A stretch of DNA of 9,748 bases from CAXSDR01 sp964236445 (GTDB taxonomy: Bacteria; Actinomycetota; Actinomycetes; Motilibacterales; Motilibacteraceae): positions 1-9,748 of the forward strand of contig CAXSDR010000116.1 of NCBI GenBank assembly GCA_964236445.1, read 5' to 3'. Below are positions 7,393 to 9,748 of this stretch, piece by piece. Every line of letters starts with the position of its first letter. Positions within the stretch are counted from its first letter, which is position 1. The position numbers and the translations under genes are program-made. The notes under the pieces are model-generated. The model was not told where the DNA came from and did not search any database. It worked only from the letters and a program-made list of their open reading frames with translations.

Positions 7393-8555
7393 GCGTCCTT
7401 CATCTCTGGAAGATCGATCACACTCGGGACGTGGTGTCGGCGATACACCACCCTGTCCATCACGACGAATCGGATACCGAAAAGCATCACCAACGATGCG
7501 GCGGTGGCCCAGGTCACCCGGAAACCGAATGCCTCCACAAGGAGAGCGACGAGCGGTAGCCGAATCAGGTCGGCTTGACTGACGAACACGAACTTGGTCA
7601 GCCGTTGCCAGAGCCGGCTGCCACGTCGGTCGTGCCAGATGAACAGCTCGGCCCCGGTGAAGTTCCACAGGATGCCCGCCTGGGTGCCGAGGGCGGCGGC
7701 GAACAGGTAGGGCATGTTGGCGCCGTGTGACAACAGCCACACGAGTGTCAAGTTCGGGAGCACTCCGCTGGCGCCTACGACAAGGAAGCGCAGACTCGCT
7801 GGAATGCGCAAGGTCAGGACTTGCTGGAGGAAGCGGAAACCCTCCTTCATGTTCGCTTTGCTCTCGCCTTCGAGCCGCTGGGCGAAGATCATAGGAACTT
7901 CATGGACGGACAGGTCATTGCGGGCGAGGATCTCGAGGAGGATCTTGAAGCCGTTAGGTCGCAGCTGATCAAGATCGATGGATTCGCGGCGCACAGCAAA
8001 GAACCCGGTCATCGGATCCGTGCACGCGTTGAGGCGACGGGGGAACAGCGTCTTGACCAAGCGGGTGCCGGCCGCTGACACGCCGCGACGCGACGCGTTG
8101 GCCAGTCCCTGCGAGTTCCCGCCGGGGACGTAGCGGCTGGCTACCACGACATCACCGCCCGTGCGGCGTGCCAGTTCCATCATCACCGGAACGGTGGTCG
8201 GCGGGTGCTGCAGATCGCCGTCCATCACGACTGCATAGTCATATCTGGCACTGCGCAGACCCGCGACCACAGCGCCACCTAGGCCACCCGTGCGCTCGGC
8301 GCCCTCACGGTGCAGCAGTCGGACCGGAATGGGCGAGTTCTCAGCGGCTGCAAGGATGGCAGCGGGCGTACCGTCATTGCTGTCGTCGACGAAAAGGATC
8401 TCGGCGTGCTCGTGGGCTACCGCGATGACGAGCTGGTCAACGAGCGGACCGATATTGCGCTCTTCGTTGAAGGTCGGTATCACGATTGTCATACCCTTTG
8501 CGGAAGGTGGCAGCGATGGCCCCGTCTTGGAGCGACTGCGTAGTTCTTTCGTCAA
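7389..8555 (-). CDS. GT2 polyprenyl-phosphate sugar (mannose/glucose) synthase fused to GtrA
   Basis: A 388-residue two-domain protein. Residues 22-240 are a DPM1-like GT2 domain: TIVIPTFNEERNIG (23-36), VDDSNDGT (56-63), MDGDLQHPP (111-119, the metal-binding DxD-type site), TDPMTGFFAVRR (179-190) and NGFKILLEIL (201-210). This group transfers a sugar from GDP-Man or UDP-Glc to a polyprenyl phosphate. Residues 253-370 are a GtrA domain with about four membrane segments, a family linked to flipping polyprenyl-phosphate sugars across the membrane. Synthesis and flipping may therefore be coupled in one polypeptide. The start is a TTG at 8555, chosen because AGGGGGA lies 3 bases upstream at 8559-8565 and no other start in frame is as well placed. 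It is the first gene of the operon; its TGA overlaps the next ATG. Mannose is the likely sugar by family and context, but glucose is possible. Confidence 0.9.
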   Translation of the reverse strand: MTKELRSRSKTGPSLPPSAKGMTIVIPTFNEERNIGPLVDQLVIAVAHEHAEILFVDDSNDGTPAAILAAAENSPIPVRLLHREGAERTGGLGGAVVAGLRSARYDYAVVMDGDLQHPPTTVPVMMELARRTGGDVVVASRYVPGGNSQGLANASRRGVSAAGTRLVKTLFPRRLNACTDPMTGFFAVRRESIDLDQLRPNGFKILLEILARNDLSVHEVPMIFAQRLEGESKANMKEGFRFLQQVLTLRIPASLRFLVVGASGVLPNLTLVWLLSHGANMPYLFAAALGTQAGILWNFTGAELFIWHDRRGSRLWQRLTKFVFVSQADLIRLPLVALLVEAFGFRVTWATAASLVMLFGIRFVVMDRVVYRRHHVPSVIDLPEMKDA

Positions 8556-8558
8556 GCG

Positions 8559-8565
8559 TCCCCCT
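8559..8565 (-). promoter_or_regulatory. Shine-Dalgarno supporting the TTG start of the GT2-GtrA gene
   Basis: The minus strand reads AGGGGGA-CGC-TTG. The purine run complements the 3' end of 16S rRNA and decides the non-ATG start. The following synthase has the nearly parallel arrangement GAAGGA-CGC-ATG at 7401-7390, so both starts share GGACGC directly before the initiation codon. Confidence 0.65.
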
Positions 8566-8610
8566 GTTGGGATCGGTCACGCGACGGGGTGGACAGCTCC
8601 TTTGGCAGCC

Positions 8611-8630
8611 GTGACTCAGCGTAGCGTCAC
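8611..8630. promoter_or_regulatory. Interrupted palindrome GTGAC-N10-GTCAC, candidate operator
   Basis: Two 5-bp inverted arms separated by 10 bases lie 56-75 bp upstream of the TTG start of the first operon gene, with partial pairing inside. The spacing would suit a dimeric regulator. The octamer GCGTCACT at 8624-8631 recurs at 8793-8800 in the same region. No specific regulator can be named. Confidence 0.3.
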
Positions 8631-8738
8631 TGTGGGTCGACCAGCCAACGGCTGCGTGAACACGACGTAACCCGTCCGTGCTCGCAAGCCCGCGCGCGCG
8701 CATGTATGAAGCATTCGTTGGGTTCATGTGTCGGGGAC

Positions 8739-8756
8739 GGTTCCGCAGACGGAACC
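8739..8756. promoter_or_regulatory. Perfect 7-bp hairpin in the operon leader region
   Basis: GGTTCCG, CAGA loop, CGGAACC: an exact 7-bp stem with a tetraloop, about 185-200 bp upstream of the TTG start. A bulge and a further AC/GT pairing could extend it outward. No T-tract follows on either strand, so an operator or a leader RNA element is as likely as a terminator. Confidence 0.35.
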
Positions 8757-8785
8757 TGTGCACACCCGTGCCGCGCGATGGTGGC

Positions 8786-8805
8786 TCACTCTGCGTCACT
8801 CTTCG
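8786..8805. repeat. Tandem 10-bp direct repeat (TCACTCTGCG / TCACTCTTCG)
   Basis: Two head-to-tail 10-mers match at 9 of 10 positions, placing the half-sites one helical turn apart on the same DNA face. Response regulators of the OmpR/PhoB type often bind such arrangements. It lies about 230-250 bp upstream of the EPS operon. The regulatory role is inferred. Confidence 0.35.
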
Positions 8806-9157
8806 TGTTCGAGCGATGCACTGCCAGTGGTTGCCGCGGGATCGTTATTTCGTGAGCAGCGTCATATCGGGCGCTCTCAGCTGTGTGAGGCACCGTATTG
8901 GGCCGGTGTCACCCGAGCGGATTCCTACGGCGGCCGTTCAGTCGCGAACGCGGAGATGTTCGCATGGAACGAAGGCGCACAGGGAGGGCCTGTCCAGCCC
9001 CATAGCGGAGTAGGTGCGCGCACCCGGTCCAAAAGGATGCACATCGGCTCGCACTTCGACGCAACCTCGGCCGACTGAAAGGCACTCAAGACGGCCTCGA
9101 GGACGCCGGGCCGGAGACTAGAGCGGGCGGGTCCGCGCAGTGGTGGACCCACGACCA

Positions 9158-9194
9158 CCATGGGCCGCCCCGAAGCACTCGGGGCGGCCCATGG
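9158..9194 (-). terminator. Strong hairpin terminator of the ricin-domain gene
   Basis: A perfect 16-bp GC-rich stem (arms 9158-9173 and 9179-9194) with a 5-base loop (AGCAC) begins 15 bp past the stop codon of the minus-strand ricin-domain gene. There is no T-run, which is common for terminators in high-GC Gram-positives. A 6-bp alternative stem (TGGTGG 9141-9146 with CCACCA 9155-9160) overlaps its outer edge. Confidence 0.75.
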
Positions 9195-9208
9195 GTCGCG
9201 TGTGTTGG

Positions 9209-9748
9209 CTACGACACGGTGCCGATTCGCGTCAGGTTGAAGAGCTGGTTGTTGCCGCCACCGTAGGTCCACTGCTGCAGCGGCGCGCCGTCGCTCAGCG
9301 AGACATCCGTGACGTCCAGTGCCTTCTGGCTCTGCGCGTTGAGGACCTTGTAGGAGGTGCCGACAGCTGAGACCGACCACTGCTGGTTCGCAGCTCCGGT
9401 GTAGTCCGCCTGCTCGATGGCCGCACCGTTGTCGCTGGAGGCGCCACGAACCTGTATGACCTTGCCCGTGTTCTTGGACACGATCTTGTAGACACCGGTG
9501 CTGACACTCACGAAGTGCCACTGCTGGTTAGCACCACCGCCATATGTCCACTGCTGAATCGTGGCACCGTTGGCGGTCGAGACATCCCTGACATCGAGGG
9601 CCTTTCCGCTGTGCTTGGCGGTGATCTCGAACCACGCGTTCGTGTCGATCGAGGACGGCCCGGCCGTGGCAGTCGCCGTCGGCGTGGCAGTCACCGTCGG
9701 CGTGGCAGTCACCGTCGGCGTGGCAGTCACCGTCGGCGTGGCAGTCAC
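9209..9748 (-). CDS. C-terminal part of a secreted protein with Thr/Pro linker and ricin-type (CBM13-like) domain
   Basis: A partial gene: the frame is open to the right edge, so the N-terminus and any catalytic domain lie outside the window. The visible 179 residues start with a TVTATP repeat linker (about 1-30), typical of secreted multi-domain carbohydrate enzymes. A ricin B-type beta-trefoil follows at about 37-175, built from three homologous repeats: KHSGKALDV to NQQW (45-77), KNTGKVIQV to NQQW (92-124), and AQSQKALDV to NQLF (138-170). The QxW core motif is intact in the first two and degenerate in the third (Trp to Phe170). Such domains bind galactose-, xylose- or related glycan chains. 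It ends just before a strong terminator and is a transcription unit separate from the EPS operon. It is probably the binding module of a glycoside hydrolase or other exported enzyme. Confidence 0.88.
   Translation of the reverse strand: MTATPTVTATPTVTATPTVTATPTATATAGPSSIDTNAWFEITAKHSGKALDVRDVSTANGATIQQWTYGGGANQQWHFVSVSTGVYKIVSKNTGKVIQVRGASSDNGAAIEQADYTGAANQQWSVSAVGTSYKVLNAQSQKALDVTDVSLSDGAPLQQWTYGGGNNQLFNLTRIGTVS
9666..9748. repeat. 18-bp tandem repeat encoding the TVTATP linker
   Basis: Units of GTGGCAGTCACCGTCGGC (+ strand) start at 9666, 9684, 9702, 9720 and 9738, the last cut by the window end. Units 2-4 are identical and unit 1 differs at one base. The period equals six codons, so copy-number change lengthens or shortens the linker without shifting frame. 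More copies may lie to the right. Confidence 0.9.

Larger units (their letters stand above)
8556..9157. other. Gene-free stretch, probable promoter/leader region of the EPS operon
   Basis: About 600 bp lies between the start of the EPS operon and the terminator of the ricin-domain gene. Short open frames exist on both strands, for example + strand 8678-9013 and 8728-9078, but their products are Arg/Ser/Cys-rich, match no family I know and have no good ribosome-binding site. Because the operon is transcribed leftward from 8555, this region must carry its promoter. I could not find a convincing -35/-10 pair. It contains a hairpin (8739-8756), a 10-bp tandem direct repeat (8786-8805), an interrupted palindrome (8611-8630) and an alternating CG tract near 8691-8700. 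Confidence 0.5.

Noticed and set aside
7393..7740. Upstream extension of the synthase reading frame
   Set aside because: It overlaps the GtrA-coding region. The ATG at 7392 has a Shine-Dalgarno and an ATGA junction.
8944..8963. Inverted repeat GCGAAC-N8-GTTCGC
   Set aside because: A 6-bp stem with an 8-base loop is expected by chance in DNA of this composition, and it is not positioned next to any gene boundary.
8678..9078. Two overlapping + strand small open frames in the gene-free region
   Set aside because: There is no plausible ribosome-binding site, the Arg/Cys/Ser-rich products look non-coding, and the two frames compete for the same DNA.
9666..9748. Regularly spaced repeat resembling a CRISPR array
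   Set aside because: The units are contiguous 18-mers without spacers and translate in frame as a TVTATP linker.

Overview
The window is a high-GC bacterial stretch (about 60 % by eye) holding an exopolysaccharide (EPS) synthesis locus. The GC content, the GTG/TTG start usage, the TVTATP-type Thr/Pro linker joined to a ricin-type lectin domain, the Tat-exported hydrolase and the GtrA-fused dolichol-phosphate-mannose-synthase-like enzyme all suggest a high-GC Gram-positive, probably an actinobacterium. Chloroflexota cannot be excluded, and no rRNA, tRNA or other lineage marker is present.

Layout. Positions 1-374 hold no convincing gene, at most the 3' tail of a gene entering from the left. 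A secreted GH26-type glycoside hydrolase lies on the + strand (375-1331). It converges on a five-gene minus-strand block, in transcription order: (1) a GT2 polyprenyl-phosphate sugar synthase fused to a GtrA flippase-like domain (8555-7389); (2) a processive cellulose/mannan-synthase-like GT2 (7392-5779); (3) a GT39-like integral-membrane glycosyltransferase (5782-4202); (4) a Tat-exported GH26-type hydrolase with a C-terminal peptidoglycan-binding domain (4007-2787); (5) an extended SDR nucleotide-sugar enzyme of the CapD/Polysacc_synt_2 type (2749-1418). Genes 1-2 and 2-3 overlap by ATGA stop/start junctions and are almost certainly one operon. Genes 4 and 5 follow after 194 and 37 bp. Upstream of the operon is about 650 bp without a convincing gene, carrying a hairpin, a 10-bp tandem direct repeat and an interrupted palindrome. 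At the right edge a separate minus-strand gene encodes a secreted protein with a repetitive Thr/Pro linker and a C-terminal three-repeat ricin-type (CBM13) domain. It is cut by the window end and closed by a strong hairpin terminator.

Working model (inference). The CesA/CslA-like GT2 polymerises and exports a beta-linked backbone. The GT2-GtrA enzyme makes and flips a polyprenyl-phosphate sugar. The GT39 protein uses that lipid-linked sugar on the outer face to decorate the polymer. The SDR enzyme supplies or modifies a nucleotide sugar. The two exported GH26 enzymes trim, release or remodel the product, one of them possibly held at the cell wall. The pairing of a synthase with GH26 (typically beta-mannanase-type) hydrolases hints at a mannan- or glucomannan-like polymer instead of cellulose. 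The synthase has no PilZ domain, and no BcsB, BcsC, BcsZ or GlxA homologue is in view, so this is not a standard cellulose operon.
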